The position numbers and the translations under genes were made by a program. From Balanoglossus misakiensis (lineage: Eukaryota; Hemichordata), in the NCBI GenBank assembly GCA_040954595.2, contig CM082578.2, positions 2,666,001 through 2,730,000 of the forward strand: a DNA stretch of 64,000 bases, in the 5' to 3' direction. The notes beneath the pieces were generated by a model. It did no database searches and was not told where the DNA came from. It saw only the letters and a program-made list of their open reading frames with translations. Of the stretch, positions 45,282-57,351 are shown one piece after another. Positions within the stretch are counted from its first letter, which is position 1; the number at the start of each line of letters is the position of its first letter.

Positions 45282-45306
45282 CTATGATGTAGTAGTTAAA
45301 GGACGC

Positions 45307-46212
45307 CTAGCAGATTTTGGCGAGACTTTCCTCATTCGGAATGTAGACAGTTGGTGACCCGTCGACTTTCTTTGTCAGGATTTTTCCGTATTGCGTCCAC
45401 AAGTATTTCCATCCATATTCTTTTCTTCTGGCATTTACCTTTGTGAATAAAGATCTTCGTCCTGGTGTCAGATTTTCGTTGATGTATATCTTGTTTTCTA
45501 CTTGGTAGCCAATGTCCGATGTTTTGAAGCGAGACATATTTTTGCGTTGCTTGTAGACCGCGTCACGAATTTTTCTTCTGGTGAAACGCACAATGATTGG
45601 GGCAGGAAACCGGGTATTGGTACCGTGGTCAATGTGTTCATTGCCGAGTGCTTGACGTTTCTTGATTCGATGTGACACGTCGATATCTGAACTGGTTATG
45701 TCTTTTTCTATGAGTTGGATGACTTTCAGGGCTACTGTATCAGTATTTTCATTTGGCAATTCTGGTATGCCTCTTATTTCAAGATTTTCACGCCTTATAT
45801 ATTGGTCCATTTCATCTTGGCTGCGGTCTAGACCGAATAGGCTTGTTTTGAGTAATTCGTTGTCTTCACGAAGACGACGATTTGTAGCATCAATTTCCTC
45901 CATTTTTTTCTTATTTTCTTCATACATGGCATTAATGAAGGTCAGTGACTTATCTACCTGCTGTAGGTGCGCTTCCAGTCTGTCAATTTTGTTCAGCTTT
46001 TCGTTGATACTTCGTATTTCTTGTAGAATATGTAGAATATTGTCCTCCTCGCGACCGCTCTTAGAATCAGCCTTGGGTTCAGCCTCTGATGCCACGTCAC
46101 TGGTCTGGCCACTCTGACTGGGAAAACGTTTCAGCTTGCATTTGTTGCACAGTTGTAAGTCCCCTTGGCACAATTGTACTCCCCTGTTAGTTTTGCAGTC
46201 ATTGCACTTCAT
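45307..46212 (-). CDS. LINE ORF1: zinc-finger, coiled-coil, nucleic-acid-binding protein
   Basis: ATG at 46,212; 301 residues. The frame is open another 30 codons upstream without an ATG. The N-terminus has paired cysteines (MKCNDCKTNRGVQLCQGD, then LCNKCKLKRF), suggesting a small zinc-binding fold. Next comes a coiled coil (about residues 55-130: ILQEIRSINEKLNKIDRLEA...). A C-terminal region with REN.EIRGIPEL, HRI, RFPAPIIVRFTRRKIRDAVY and NENLTP resembles the RRM and C-terminal domains of L1-type ORF1 proteins. It would coat the element RNA. Confidence 0.8.
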   Translation of the reverse strand: MKCNDCKTNRGVQLCQGDLQLCNKCKLKRFPSQSGQTSDVASEAEPKADSKSGREEDNILHILQEIRSINEKLNKIDRLEAHLQQVDKSLTFINAMYEENKKKMEEIDATNRRLREDNELLKTSLFGLDRSQDEMDQYIRRENLEIRGIPELPNENTDTVALKVIQLIEKDITSSDIDVSHRIKKRQALGNEHIDHGTNTRFPAPIIVRFTRRKIRDAVYKQRKNMSRFKTSDIGYQVENKIYINENLTPGRRSLFTKVNARRKEYGWKYLWTQYGKILTKKVDGSPTVYIPNEESLAKIC

Positions 46213-46330
46213 CGTTTTCCTTAACGTATTGTACGGGCACAAATTGACAGGATATTTCCAATTGTTCAGGGAGCCGATGCACCACGCTGTCGTGGCTTTC
46301 AAGATGGCGACTAACTGACCGCTCGGTCAA

Positions 46331-47544
46331 AATGACGTCATTACCCCTACAATCCAAAGCAAACCATACTCATGTTTACGGAATTGCTTGCACGCACAGT
46401 ACGTATACCACCAGATTTGAGGAAAACAGAACAGAGAGTGGATAATTTATAAAGTCACAGCACATTTACGACAATTTTGAACTTTCAAGGACATGATGAA
46501 GCCATACATTCTATGTCTTGACTGTGCCCTAGAGATTCGATGCGAACCAAAACAAACAAGATGGCCGCCAAAGGCTATATCGATAATGTTAACGACTGAA
46601 TCGAAATGGGTATGCAATCTCAACGAAATATTCCAATTGGAATAAACGAAATAGCCCATGCAATACAAAAAGGTGTAAAATATCTAAATATATTTAAAAA
46701 AAACAGAAATGCGACCATCAGGGTTGAATTCTAGGGGTTCAAAATTCGACGCTATTTGAATCCGGACTTTTAGTTAACCACCCAAGAAACAATGGTAGAG
46801 TGTCGCAAGCCCAACAGACTATGACCGTGCACTCCATAAGCCTATATGGAACTCGTACCAAAAAAAGTGGCGCTGTACTCTGACGAAAAAGGGCAGATGA
46901 AGGGGTACAAAAATTAGCTACGTTCCCCAATACAACCCCACATAGCGGTTTGGACATGTACTCTCCTAGCTAACACCTCGTTCACACCTTCCGAACAATA
47001 GAGTTTCCCAACCGTCTCTTCTAGTAACCGTGAATATTTTTAACATTTTCTTGTTTGTTCTTAAATTCTTATTTTAACACTTCATTTATGTTCACGTTTT
47101 TCACTTCAGACATTTTGACCACAATACCCCATTTGCAAACATTGCAAAATACATATATATATTTTCTTTGTTTTCAAAGAACTCCCCTGTAAATTTGTCC
47201 CACGACATACATATACAATATAAACGTCCATCCGTCCCCAATACTTCATAACAAGACACGCCACTCAACACATTTGAAGCATTGGACAGATCGACAAACA
47301 GTCTGATAAGCTACGCAAACAGTGACCAGACTTTGGCTCCTTTGAATTGGACATACACATGACCAGATGAATTATTTTGAGTGATATAGGCCTATCTTTA
47401 AGTCGGAAATAACAAAACACATATTATTCTATGAAATAAAAGAATCAAGGGCATCGACAGTATGATGTAAGCAACTAATTGTTTTTGAGTTTCACAGATG
47501 AGAACTCGGCGCGCCTCTTATTTCTTGTAGTGGATCCAATCGCG
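46331..47544. other. Intergenic, nothing recognised
   Basis: No exon, domain or repeat shared with the rest of the window was seen. Confidence 0.5.
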
Positions 47545-47706
47545 CGCGAGAGAAAGAGAGTCAGAGACAGAGAGACAGAGAGAGAGACAGAGAGAGAGAC
47601 ACACACAGAGAGAAAGAGAGAGAGAGAGAGAGAATTAGAGAGAGAGAGAGCGAGCGAGCGAGCGAGAGAGAGAGAGAGAGAGAGAAAGAGACAGAGAGAG
47701 AGAGAC

Positions 47707-47747
<41 letters not shown>
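47545..47747. repeat. (GA)n-rich microsatellite
   Basis: About 200 bp of GA repeats broken by CAGAGA and GCGA units. Open frames through it on both strands are low-complexity artefacts. Confidence 0.95.
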
Positions 47748-47750
<3 letters not shown>

Positions 47751-47754
47751 GTAA

Positions 47755-48370
47755 AGTGTGTCATTTGAAACTGCCATCGTAATTGCCTCAGTTTATGGCT
47801 ATACATTTCACTAGTCGTACACGGGACTCGAATAATTCGAAAAGGTATTCTGTGTTCCGGTGCTCGTCATGCTATTTTCGCAATTTGTTCTATTTTGGAA
47901 TAAGCTGAAATAACTCTGATTGGTGATTGGATCTTGTTTGCAAAATCGATAGTGTTCGCGTTTTGTTTTGTAATTTTTAAAGAAATATAGGCTACAGTCA
48001 TCTGTGCGTGCAGATAACTGTCGGTCCAATATTTAAAAGCCAACGACGAATGGGTAAGTGGATGCGTTTGTTTATTTATTTTCTGGTATTTGTCTGAAAA
48101 TCGACAAATTGCATGTTTTTTTTATTTTCCATGTGGTAATGTTCTGGGGCATGCGTTTCTGCTGCGGAAGAAATACTTAAATTACTTGTCAACACTCGCC
48201 GAGTTTGTGGTTTGCTGTGGCCCTTCTGTCATAAAATTATATAAAAAATCAAAGATGAAAATGAAACAAACAAATAATTAATTAACGATATTTAAATATA
48301 ATTGAACTATCATACGATCGTGTTTTGATCAGTGCGTATATATACGTGCGTGATCAAGGCTTGAAATGGA
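47755..48370 (+). repeat. Dispersed repeat R3, fullest copy
   Basis: Contains pieces A (47,755-47,960), B (48,000-48,155) and C (48,285-48,370) in one stretch. Pieces of it occur on either side of the DIRS-like element in mixed orientation. It ends just before the copy 3 secreted-protein exon. Confidence 0.7.
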
Positions 48371-48790
48371 TGTGTGTTTTTTCATGCACGCATTTTTGAA
48401 TAGAGGCATCACATATTTTCTAATTTTTACAGGTCAACACGCCATGAAGTTGTTGCTGGTCGTATCAACGCTTCTGGGCGTCGTGTACTGTAGTTTCGAA
48501 GCCAACCACCCGTTTCGTTCAAAGCCATGGGTTTGTACGGCTTCCAAAATCAAGGGATACGACAATACCATATTTGATATTATATCAACTCACGGCGTTG
48601 AGTGTATCGAAGAGATAATGGTGTTACCGGACGCACTGGAGAAAGAGACGCCGATTTTAACTGCCAAGTTCGTGAAAGTTGTTGGTAGTTATATCGGACT
48701 AACAAATACATAAAGAAGCGTGAACGTTGTGAGTGACAAGTTGGACACAGCCGCGATAAACATGGTAAATATATACAATTTTAAAGGGAA

Positions 48791-48957
48791 GGGGTCGTCG
48801 CGCCGCGTGGGTGTCCCCCTTGTCGAGAATATGTCCTCAAATACTCGCACAAACCTCACTGCAGTCGCCACGACCTACTAGGATCTAAGAATGTTATTAC
48901 TTGAGGGATTTGTGGATGAATTGTAATGTTTAAAAACAAGCGCGGCGCGACGACCCC
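48791..48957. mobile_element. 167-bp MITE, arm 2 copy
   Basis: Perfect 17-bp termini (ggggtcgtcgcgccgcg and its complement) at 48,791-48,807 and 48,941-48,957. Same element as at 38,600-38,766. Confidence 0.8.
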
Positions 48958-48963
48958 TTAACT

Positions 48964-49317
48964 TTAAAGGGACAAAGTCTGTCTCTCGCTGCCCTTTTCC
49001 CATTAATTATATTTGATACAAGACACCGTTTGTTATTCTACATGTGGATATATAGTGAATTAGCGTTCAACCACACACAACTTCCATCCTTCTTATAGAC
49101 AGGAGAGTGAAAAAATCGCCAAAATGAATAATCGTTCTTTACCATTTATTCATTTTGGGCGAGTTTTTACTCTCATATCATACAAGTGGGATGGAAGTTT
49201 TGTGTGGTTGATCATTGATTCACTATATATCCACATGTACATTAACATAAACAGTGTCTTGTATCAAACATAATAATGGAAAAGGGGGCAGCAAGGAGAG
49301 AGACTTTGTCCTTTTAA
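48964..49317. mobile_element. M1 MITE, copy d
   Basis: TTAA at 48,964 and 49,314. Inverted twin of copy c. Confidence 0.8.
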
Positions 49318-49895
49318 GCGAACGGGTAGCTTAGTTGCAACGATCACAGACCCTCCTGTATTGAGAACAATACGTTGCTCCTTTTTCCCACAGGGAACCA
49401 GGATATCTGACGACGAATCTGTCATAGAGTGTTTAGAGTGTACAGTTAACGTCTATACCGAGGAAAGACTCGCTGAAACGTGCAAAGACATGGACGTAAG
49501 TTTAATCAAAGATCCACTGTCCGTAACTTTTGATAATTCTCTCGGTATTTTCATTCTGTGTAATATGTTTGCCTGGAACACTACCTTCTGACTTTGGAAT
49601 TCTGCAATCTTTTAGGGAGTCTTGTATTTCCCACGCAACAGGACATTTGTGAAAAAAATCATAATGGTGAAAATTGAATCTTTTTATTATTATATTTTAA
49701 TATTTAGATATGTCCCGAGAAACTCTCCCAGGCACTCTACTGGAATCCACCAGGAAATGTCACCTTTTCTGTCAACGTTGAGTACTGTGCCTACAGAGGT
49801 TCTGAAGACACCTACAGTTACTACTGCAAGTTCTATCACCCTGAACACGAAATTGGAGTTATAGACTGCACCGCGTGCAATTGATTGTGCCAATG

Positions 49896-50143
49896 TTAAA
49901 GGACAAAGTTTCCCTCTCACTACCCCTTTTCCATTAACCTTGTTTGATACAAGACACCATTTATGTTATTCTACATGTGGATATATAGTAAATCAACGTT
50001 CAACCACACACACCTTACAGCCAACTTGTAGACACGAGAGAGAAAAACTCTACAATTTATTCATTTTGGCAAGTTTTTCACTCTCGTGTCTACAAGCGGG
50101 CTGTACGGTGTGTGTGGTTGAACGTTGATTCACTATATATAAA
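49896..50143. mobile_element. M1 MITE, copy e (truncated)
   Basis: Inverted twin of the truncated copy b. The outer end gacaaagtttccctctcact lies at about 49,902. The distal end is missing at about 50,143. Confidence 0.7.
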
Positions 50144-51072
50144 TAAAATAAACTAATACTTCAAAATGAAACTGGTATTGTGCGTTTGTTAATAGCAGTA
50201 TTTGCCCAGCCTTCGTGTAAAAACCAGTTCAGTTCCCGGTGCCATTTCATTTCACGGAGACCCAGCTGAAAGATGCGATTTCTGTTGTGCTTGGACCAGT
50301 CATCTAGAAACGTGCAAGACATCTGTGATAGCCAACCTTCTATATATTAAGCATATGTGGTTTCCAATCTCTCTTGGTTTCCTTTTTGGTAATTCTTGGT
50401 TCGTTGCATGGTTAGTACCAATACAGTCAAGAGTACTAAAACGAATGCTAAATGCAATAACGCTTCCATTAAGAAAAGTGAATATTTGATATCTATTAAC
50501 ATCAGTTAAGTAAGCTGCAATTAAAAATGGGACTTGGACATAACAACGTCAGAATTATATGTTCAGCAGTTGTATGCGTGGCATTAATAAAACCGAAAAA
50601 AAATCAACCAGCATTCTTCTGTATAACTACTATTTTTTTTTCATTTTCATTTTCTAATATAAACTATTTAAAAAAAACTTTCCTGTAGTTTTAAAATAAC
50701 ACACACATCGTGACAGTATTTATAAAATTCGTGCACAAACATTAAAGAATTCATCCGTGCAGATGCATGTAAGCTTTCGTTGCACACTTTCAAAGCTAAG
50801 CAGTAAGAGGTAAGTATATTTTACCGTGTAGTTTTATGTTAGTAGCTTCGTATAGTCTCTATTACGACACGTCGCCAAGCAGAGCGACGATGTCATTAGC
50901 GTCGCGTCCACAGGATTTTCTATACGCGGACGCATTTCAATATCACAAAGTTTTGCAGCAAGACTGAAGTAGATTCGTTGCGGGGATATGCATTTCTGTG
51001 GCGGAAACAGTTGAATAATGCTCAAACTTTCGGCAATTTTTTTTTGGCTGTGTCCATTCTGCCATAAAATTA

Positions 51073-54000
51073 ATTAATAATAATTAAATAAAGAATTATA
51101 TAAAAATAATAATTTTAATAATAATAGGTCCGATTTCCACAAAAAATTCACCATGGGGGTATCTTGGCTCGAAAAGAACAAAAATGATATCCGTTTAGTG
51201 ATCCCATGTTTCTATGGCAACCATTTTTGGGCTGAAATTATGCTTTTTGTGCTAAGAGAGGGTATCACAAGTCACTTTAAATAATAATAGGTTGGATTTG
51301 AACACAAAATCGCACTGGCAGTATTTTTGGTCACAAAGGAAACATTTGTGGTTTATTTTCCGAATGCACATTTATAAGTTGGTGAAATTTGACTTTTCTT
51401 TCAAGACAGAGGAACTGCACATGTGCAGAACAACTGGCAATGCAGCCTGCCGATTTCCACAGTTTCACTACAAAAAATCACAAGATACAATAGTATCGCT
51501 GGGGAATCCAATCAATCGATTGTTCACGCATATTTCCTGACTGTCGACCAGTTTTAAAACATAAATCCATTGGTATTGCATAAACGTTTACCGTCTATCC
51601 GTTGTTGTATGGTTATCGAAGGAAGGCAGTTACAGGACACACTCGTAGAAGTACACACTTTTTGAGTGTTGACGGCGAGTCTGTTAAATTTGGCAGTTCA
51701 GCGTGACTTCAACACTAAATAGACAACTAGCAGAAAACTCTGCAAACTTCTAAATTTCTGGAAATGTTTTATTTGGTATGGTTATGAAATAATTTTCGTT
51801 TAGGAAGAATCAAATCTCAGTGACGCACGATACCTTCTGATGAATGCGAAGACCTGTCAGCTGACACGCAAATGCAGTCAAAACATAAAATTGAAAACGA
51901 AACCGCGAGATGCCTCGTGTGTCTGTCCTGTCACCTCGTCTGAGAAAACAATAAAATTCCCGAGAAATAATAACACGAAATCCAAAGTATCGTGATAACA
52001 TTTCTTCATTTCTCCGATTTTATTTTGCTGCCGTGTAAACATTGCGTCCGTTTGACACCGACACAAACGTAGCATAACTCAGAGGTCAATTCTTCGATTA
52101 AAATCAATGATTTAAACACTAACCTTCCTGTTCCACGATATCTGCAGTTTCTATGGCGCTCAAATCTCACGATATGTGCAATTCTTAAGCCAACTGGGGT
52201 AGTATTCCTGACGTTTTAGCCACGAAAACTGGGCAGACGACACAACGCGAAACAGCTCGTTCACACTCAGTTGACATCGGGTGATTTCAGAGCGCGCGCA
52301 AACATACGAAAAATTGCTACAATGTTGTACGTAAATAAACTCGGTTCCAACTCGCGTTGGGTTTCGAGCGAAGTTTTGTACCTCAGATCTGTCGTACACA
52401 CGCTACTCGACTCACCGGGTAACAATGTTTTAAATAGTGTTTAACAATACCCGAGGTCTTTTTGTGAATATTAGGTAGAAAATCTCCAACCGAAAGCGTT
52501 GAAACGTCGTCTGCAATTTTAGATACATAGGCCACTTTGAAAAATGTTGTCTTTATGAATCTGAAGTATCACGAATGATTGTACAGGAAATCCACCCGTG
52601 CTTATTAAATTGATAGATTGTTTATATAATTCTTTAAACCCCTTAACTGGTAATAATAATTAAATAAAGAATTATATAAAAATAATAATTTTAATAATAA
52701 TAGGTCCGATTTCCACAAAAATTTCACCATAGGGGTATCTTGGCTCAATAAGAACAAAAATGATATCCGTTTAGTGATCACATGTTTCTATGGCAACCAT
52801 TTTGGGGCTGAAATTATGCTTTTTGTGCTAAGAGAGGGTATCACAAGTCAATTTACATAATAATTGGTTGGATTTGAACACAAAATCACACTGGCAGTAT
52901 TTTTGTTCACAAAGAAAACATTTGGGGTTTATTTTCCGAATGCACAATAATAAGTTGGTGAAATTTGACTTTTCTTTCAAGACAGAGGAACTGCGCATGT
53001 GCAGAAAAACTGGCAATGCAGCCTGCCGATTTCCACAGTGTAACTACAAAAAAATACAAGATACAATAGTAAAGTTAAGGAATCCAATCAATCGATTGTT
53101 CATGCATTTCCAGACTGTCGACCAGTTTTAAAACATAAATTCTTTGGTATTGCATAAACGTTTACCGTCTATTTGTTGTTGTATGACATGGGTTATTGAA
53201 GGAAGGCAGTTACAGGACACACTCGTAGAAGTACACTGTTTGAGTATTGACAGCGAGTCTGTGTTAAATTTGGCAGTTCAGCGTGACTTCAACACTAAAT
53301 AGACTACTAGCAGAAAAGTCTGCAAACTTCTAAATTTCTGGAAATGTTTTATTTGGTATGGTTATGAAATAATTTTCGTCTATGAAGAATCAAATCTCAG
53401 CGACGCACGATAGCTTCTGATGAATGCGAAGACCTGTCAGCTGACACGCAAATACAGCCAAAACATAAAATTCAACATTGAAAACGGAACCGCGAGATGC
53501 CTCGTGTGTCTGTCCTGTCACCTCGTCTGAGAAAACAATAACATTCCCGAGAAATAATAACACGAAATCCAAAATATCGTGATAATATTTCTTCATTTCT
53601 CTGATTCTATTTGGCTGCCTTGTATTGTAAACATTGCGTCCGTTTGACACCGACACAAACGTAGCATAACTCAGAGGTCAATACTTTGATTAAAAACAAT
53701 AATTTTAACACTAACCTTCCTGTTCCACGATATCTGCGGTTTCTATGGCGCTCAAATCTCATGATATGTGCAATTCTAAAGCCAAGTGGGGTATTATTCC
53801 TGTCGTTTTAGCCACGAAAACTGGGCAGACGACACGACGCGAAACAGCTCGTTCACACTCAGTTGACATCGCGTGATTCCAGAGCGCGCGCAAACATACG
53901 AAAAATTGCTACAATGTTGTACGTAAATAAACTCGGTCTCCAACTCGTGTTGGGTTTCGAGCGAAGTTTTGTACCTCAGATCTGTCGTACACACGCCACC

Positions 54001-54240
54001 AGACTCACCGGGTAACAATGTTTTAAATAGTGTTTAACAATACCCGAGGTCTTTTTGTGAATATTAGGTAGAAAATCTCCAACCGAAAGCGTTGAAACGT
54101 CGTCTGCAATTTTAGATACATAGGCCACTTTGAAAAATGTTGTCTTTATGAATCTGAAGTATCACGAATGATTGTACAGGAAATCCACCCGTGCTTATTA
54201 AATTGATAGATTGTTTATATAATTCTTTAAACCCCTTAAC

Positions 54241-54277
<37 letters not shown>

Positions 54278-55763
54278 TAAATAAAGAATTATATAAAAAT
54301 AATAATTTTAATAATAATAGGTCCGATTTCCACAAAAAATTCACCATAGGGGTGTTTTGGCTCAAAAAGAACAAAAACGATATCCATTTAGTGATCACAT
54401 GTTTCTATGGCAACCATTTCGGGGCTGAAATTATGCTTTTTGTGCTAAGAGAGGGTATCACAAGTCAATTTGAATAATAATAGCTTGGATTTGAACACAA
54501 AATCACACTGGCAGTATTTTTGGTCACAAAGACATATTTGGGGTTTATTTTCCGAATGCACATTTATAAGTTGGTGAAATCTGACTTTTCTTTCAATACA
54601 GAGGAACTGCGCATGTGCAGAACATCTGGCAATGCAGCCTGCCGATTTCCACAGTTTCACTACAAAAAATCACAAGATACAATAGTATCGCTGGGGAATC
54701 CAATCAATCGATTGTTCATGCATATTTCCTGACTGTCGACCAGTTTTAAAACATAAATCCATTGGTATTGCATAAACGTTTACCGTCTATTTGTTGTTGT
54801 ATGTTTATCGAAGGAAGGCAGTTACAGGACACACTCGTAGAAGAAGTACACTGTTTGAGTGTTGACGGCGAGTCCCTGCTAAATTTGGCAGTTTAGCGTG
54901 ACTTCAACACTAAATAAACAACTAGCAGAAAAGTCTTCAAACTTCTAAATTTCTGGAAATGTTTTATTTGGTATGGTGATGAAACAATTTTCGTTTATGA
55001 AGAATCAAATCTCAGCGACGCACGATAGCTTCTGATGAATGCGAAGACCCGTCAGCGGACAAGCAAATGCAGTCAAAACATAAAATTCAACATTGAAAAC
55101 GGAAACTCGTCTGAGAAAACAATAAAATACTCGAGAGATAATAACACGAAATCCAAAGTATCGTGATAACATTTCTTCATTTCTCCGATTCTATTTGGCT
55201 GACGTGTAAACATTGCGTCCGTTTGACACTGACACAAACGTACCATAACTCAGAGGTCAATATTTCGATTAAAAACAATGATTTTAACACCAACCTTCCT
55301 GTTCCACGATATCTGCGGTTACTATGGCGCTCAAATCTCACGATATGTGCAATTCTAAAGCCAACTGGGGTAGTATTCCTGTCGTTTTAGCCACGAAAAC
55401 TGGGCAGACGACACGACGCGAAACAGCTCGTTCACACTCAGTTGACATCGCACGATTTCAGAGCGCGCGCGTACACTCGAAAAATTGCTACAATGTTGTA
55501 CGTAAATAAACTTGCGTTGGGTTTAGAGTAAAGTTTTTTACCTCACCAGACTCACCTGGTAACAAGGTTTTAAATAGTGTTAACAATACCCGTGGTCTTT
55601 TTGTGAATATGTAGAAAATCTCCAACGAAAGCGTTGAAACGTCGGCAATTTTAGATATAGGCCACTTTGAAAAATGATGAAGAATCAGGAATGATTGTAC
55701 AGAAAATCCACCCGTGCTTATTAAATTTATAAATTGTTTATATAATTCTTTAAACCCCTAAAC

Positions 55764-55802
<39 letters not shown>
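51073..55802 (+). repeat. Three tandem units of about 1.6 kb separated by (TAA)n
   Basis: The word 'ggtccgatttccacaaaaa' recurs at about 51,127, 52,703 and 54,321, giving periods of about 1,576 and 1,618 bp. Each unit starts with 'attaaataaagaattatata' and ends with 'ttctttaaacccc' plus (TAA)n. Units differ by scattered substitutions and small deletions. No conserved protein is evident: short frames recurring in each unit are disrupted between units. The array is absent from arm 1, so it arrived after the duplication, or was lost from arm 1. Confidence 0.88.
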
Positions 55803-55804
<2 letters not shown>

Positions 55805-57165
55805 TTTAATTCTTAAAAGCGCACTCCACAAACGTCTCAGTGCGCTGAACACAAGTATTAAAAAGATACAAAAAACAACTACTGCAGTTACGAGTAAAAC
55901 TTGTTAAAAAGATGGGTCTTCAAACAACGTTTAAAAGAAGTAGTATTTCTGGCACAAAGAATTTCTGAAGGCAGTGCATTCCACAGCAAAGGGGCACATA
56001 CCAAAAAAGCTCTCTGACCATAGGACTTATTAAAATATCCGCGAGGAGGAGTTAAACGTAATTTCTCAGAAGAACGCAGATTTCTTGACGGTACGTACAG
56101 ATCAATTAAATCGGTCAGATAAAGCGGTGCACCACCTCTAACAATCTTAAAAGTAGTCAATAAAATTTTGAATTGTATACGAGCTTTCACAGGTAACCAG
56201 TGTAAATCAATAAAAATAGGGGTGATGTGGTCATATTTGCGTGTACCTGTGACGAGACGGGCTGCTGCATTTTGAACAGACTGCAGACGGATCAGCTGGT
56301 CATTTGAGATGCCATAGAACAGACTGTTACAATAGTCGAGTCTAGAGGTAACGAATGCATGAATGAGTTTCTCGGTAGTGGGCTTGTCGAGTAATTTACG
56401 AATTTTACCGATTCTTGATAAAGAGAAATATGCGTTCCTACAAAGTTGACTGATATGTTCACACATAAAGCCATCCCTGTTGAGAATAACACCAAGATTC
56501 CGAACGAAAGGAGATGGAGTGATGTTAAGTTTACCGATCCTGAGGTTATGCAGTTCTGCCATATCGTGTTTCAAGCGTGATGAAAAATGAATAACTTCGG
56601 TCTTGTTATCGTTCAGCACCAGCACGTTACTTCTCATCCATCCGCGAATATCATCAACGCACATTTCAACGCCGGCGCTAACATCTTCAGGTTTATTGCA
56701 GATAATGTACATCTGTGTGTCATCAGCGTACATCATGTAGTCAAGATTATGGCCTACTATAATATCCTCTAGTGGTGCTGTGTAGAGCGTGAATAAAATT
56801 GGCCCGAGGACAGATCCCTGTGGAACGCCATACTTCACTTGCAAATGATGAGAAAACACATTTCCAATCTTGACACGATGAGTGCGATCGGCAAGATATG
56901 ATCGAAACCACGAAAGTGCTGTACCAGTGATGCCAAATCTAGATCGGAGGCGGTGTAATAGAATATCATGGTCGATCGTGTCAAATGCGGCGGACAAATC
57001 AAGCATGACGAGAAGTACATCCTTCTTTTGATTCAGGGCAAGCATAATGTCGTTATGGACGCGTAGGAGAGCGGTTTCAGTGCTATGGTTGGCACGATAT
57101 GCACTCTGACATCTTGTGAAAAGCTGGTACCTGTTGAGATGATCGTATAACTGTTGGGCAACTAT
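55803..57165 (-). mobile_element. 5'-truncated LINE
   Basis: The - strand reverse transcriptase frame runs from the truncation point at about 57,165 to 55,888. A 3' UTR and (TTA)n tail follow at about 55,765-55,805. Family features (RLQSVQNAAARLV and LHWLPV.ARI.FK) are typical of CR1/L2-related elements. It is distinct from the 42-46 kb LINE. Confidence 0.85.
55888..57165 (-). CDS. Partial LINE reverse transcriptase, frame intact
   Basis: Begins mid-domain with AQQLYDHLNRYQLFTRCQSA and continues without stops through DLSAAFDTIDHDILL, YGVPQGSVLGPILFTLYTAP and MMYADDTQMYI to a C-terminal NTTSFKRCLKTHLFNKF. About 425 codons remain; the endonuclease and ORF1 are missing. The open frame shows recent insertion, and the copy cannot move on its own. 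Confidence 0.85.
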   Translation of the reverse strand: MVAQQLYDHLNRYQLFTRCQSAYRANHSTETALLRVHNDIMLALNQKKDVLLVMLDLSAAFDTIDHDILLHRLRSRFGITGTALSWFRSYLADRTHRVKIGNVFSHHLQVKYGVPQGSVLGPILFTLYTAPLEDIIVGHNLDYMMYADDTQMYIICNKPEDVSAGVEMCVDDIRGWMRSNVLVLNDNKTEVIHFSSRLKHDMAELHNLRIGKLNITPSPFVRNLGVILNRDGFMCEHISQLCRNAYFSLSRIGKIRKLLDKPTTEKLIHAFVTSRLDYCNSLFYGISNDQLIRLQSVQNAAARLVTGTRKYDHITPIFIDLHWLPVKARIQFKILLTTFKIVRGGAPLYLTDLIDLYVPSRNLRSSEKLRLTPPRGYFNKSYGQRAFLVCAPLLWNALPSEILCARNTTSFKRCLKTHLFNKFYS

Positions 57166-57351
57166 ATTGTCATGATATAAAAGAATGCTTATAAAATCCG
57201 GTTTAGTAGCAACATTGTAATCTAATGAAATATTATCGTTGTTTGATCGGGGCTTCGTACTTCTTTGTATAGGAGTTTGTCCCTGATGGTATAAACCTGC
57301 TATATCATCTTATGGAGAGGTAATTCTTGCTTCTAAAGGTAAACGCGTACA

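Larger units (their letters stand above)
42095..46330 (-). mobile_element. Near full-length LINE (CR1/jockey group) with both frames open
   Basis: Two long open frames on the - strand, a 5' leader from about 46,330 and a 3' end at about 42,118 followed by a (CTAT)n tail to 42,095. A microsatellite tail instead of poly(A) is common in the CR1 and jockey groups. Neither frame is interrupted, so this may be a recent or active copy. Target duplications could not be identified around the tail. Confidence 0.85.
48444..49884 (+). pseudogene. Secreted 8-cysteine family copy 3, nonsense codon in exon 1
   Basis: Exons 48,444-48,764, 49,394-49,495 and 49,708-49,884, with good splice sites and phase 0 throughout. 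The signal peptide is present (MKLLLVVSTLLGVVYC...). Codon 90 is TAA (48,711-48,713) where copy 2 has TAC. A one-base insertion near the end of exon 3 replaces the short DLEL end by an extension, IGVIDCTACN, that adds two cysteines. It is a pseudogene unless the stop is a sequencing error or is polymorphic. It provides the empty target site for the 10.8-kb element (49,325-49,328). Confidence 0.85.

Noticed and set aside
47479-47777. Long RE- and SL-rich open frames on both strands
   Set aside because: They are translations of the (GA)n microsatellite.
51292-54732. Frames of 70-87 codons (N-terminal MDLNTKSHWQYF or similar) recurring in the 1.6-kb units
   Set aside because: Differences between units include indels and changed stops, and there is no splice or domain support. 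Recurrence is explained by the tandem duplication itself.
42318-57165. The two LINEs as parts of one family
   Set aside because: Their reverse transcriptases differ throughout (FADDTNLF versus YADDTQMY blocks, different C-termini) and their tails differ, (CTAT)n versus (TTA)n.
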